Source of the DNA: Duganella sp. CF458
Lineage (GTDB): Bacteria; Pseudomonadota; Gammaproteobacteria; Burkholderiales; Burkholderiaceae_D
Reading direction: 5' to 3'
Assembly (NCBI RefSeq): GCF_900113115.1
Contig: NZ_FOOF01000001.1
Span: forward strand, 558,001 to 622,000
DNA: 64,000 nucleotides
The stretch's first letter is position 1. Each line of letters begins with the position of its first letter. Shown here piece by piece: positions 63,968 to 64,000 of this stretch. Made by a program: the position numbers and the translations under genes. The notes below the pieces were generated by a model, which saw only the letters and a list, made by a program, of their open reading frames with translations, was not told the origin of the DNA and did not search any database.

Positions 63968-64000
63968 ATGAAATACCCTGCCACCACCTTGCTGGCCCTG
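63968..64000 (+). CDS. Start of a secreted protein (truncated by window end)
   Basis: Begins with ATG at 63968, with AGGAG 9 bases upstream. The first residues (MKYPATTLLAL) look like a signal peptide. It starts 26 bases after the symporter, so it may be co-transcribed. The rest lies outside the window. Confidence 0.6.
   Translation, partial: MKYPATTLLAL

Overview
The window is high-GC bacterial DNA, densely packed, with many 4-base ATGA/GTGA gene overlaps. Gene content points to a betaproteobacterium of the Oxalobacteraceae (Massilia/Duganella/Janthinobacterium-like): a complete five-step hut pathway with HutF and HutG, a 420-residue Rho next to trxA, a type B L31, NADP malic enzyme with a phosphotransacetylase domain, an RP4-like TraL/TraM pair, and species-type hairpin repeats. 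The genus is an inference from gene content, not from a marker gene.

Region 1 (1-8990): the histidine-utilisation operon hutU-hutH-hutG-hutF-hutD-hutI, read on the minus strand and ending in a fused osmoprotectant/amino-acid-type binding protein-permease. A promoter with a TTGT-ATAG-ACAA operator sits in front of hutU. The likely HutC repressor is encoded about 12 kb away (21176-21895).

Region 2 (9120-14361): a six-gene plus-strand run: split transketolase-like pair, an epimerase fused to an ArnC-type glycosyltransferase, a zinc-ribbon methyltransferase and two SMR/ArnE-ArnF-like membrane proteins. It looks like an uncharacterised polyprenyl-phosphate-sugar pathway.

Region 3 (14381-21016): a YtcJ-like amidohydrolase, a BlaI/BlaR1-like pair with two operator-like palindromes, a glutathione transferase, a small gene for an RHH-RAMA-like protein enclosed by 35-bp perfect inverted repeats made of 10-bp-phased heptamers, then an Ada/2OG-oxygenase operon.

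Region 4 (21176-32082): hutC, a giant hybrid histidine kinase with an NMT1-type sensor and five PAS domains plus its response regulator, trxA, rho, rpmE2, an ArnT-like glycosyltransferase and a periplasmic binding protein.

Region 5 (32266-45755): a divergent FtsH-like protease, a small secreted protein, tRNA-Leu(CAA), then an envelope-glycan gene set (three multi-membrane GT-C-like proteins, a GtrA flippase and a UDP-galactopyranose-mutase-like flavoprotein), a DUF2214 membrane protein and maeB.

Region 6 (46081-57054): small membrane protein, thiL, RDD protein, AraC regulator, DUF3224 protein, a YfiR/hybrid kinase/GGDEF-EAL operon for cyclic-di-GMP, pncC and a UvrD-like helicase.

Region 7 (57074-64000): a metallophosphoesterase followed by an orphan TraL-TraM pair, a hairpin repeat, hipBA, an ArsR/CDF zinc-efflux pair with a clear operator, a dicarboxylate symporter and the start of a secreted protein.
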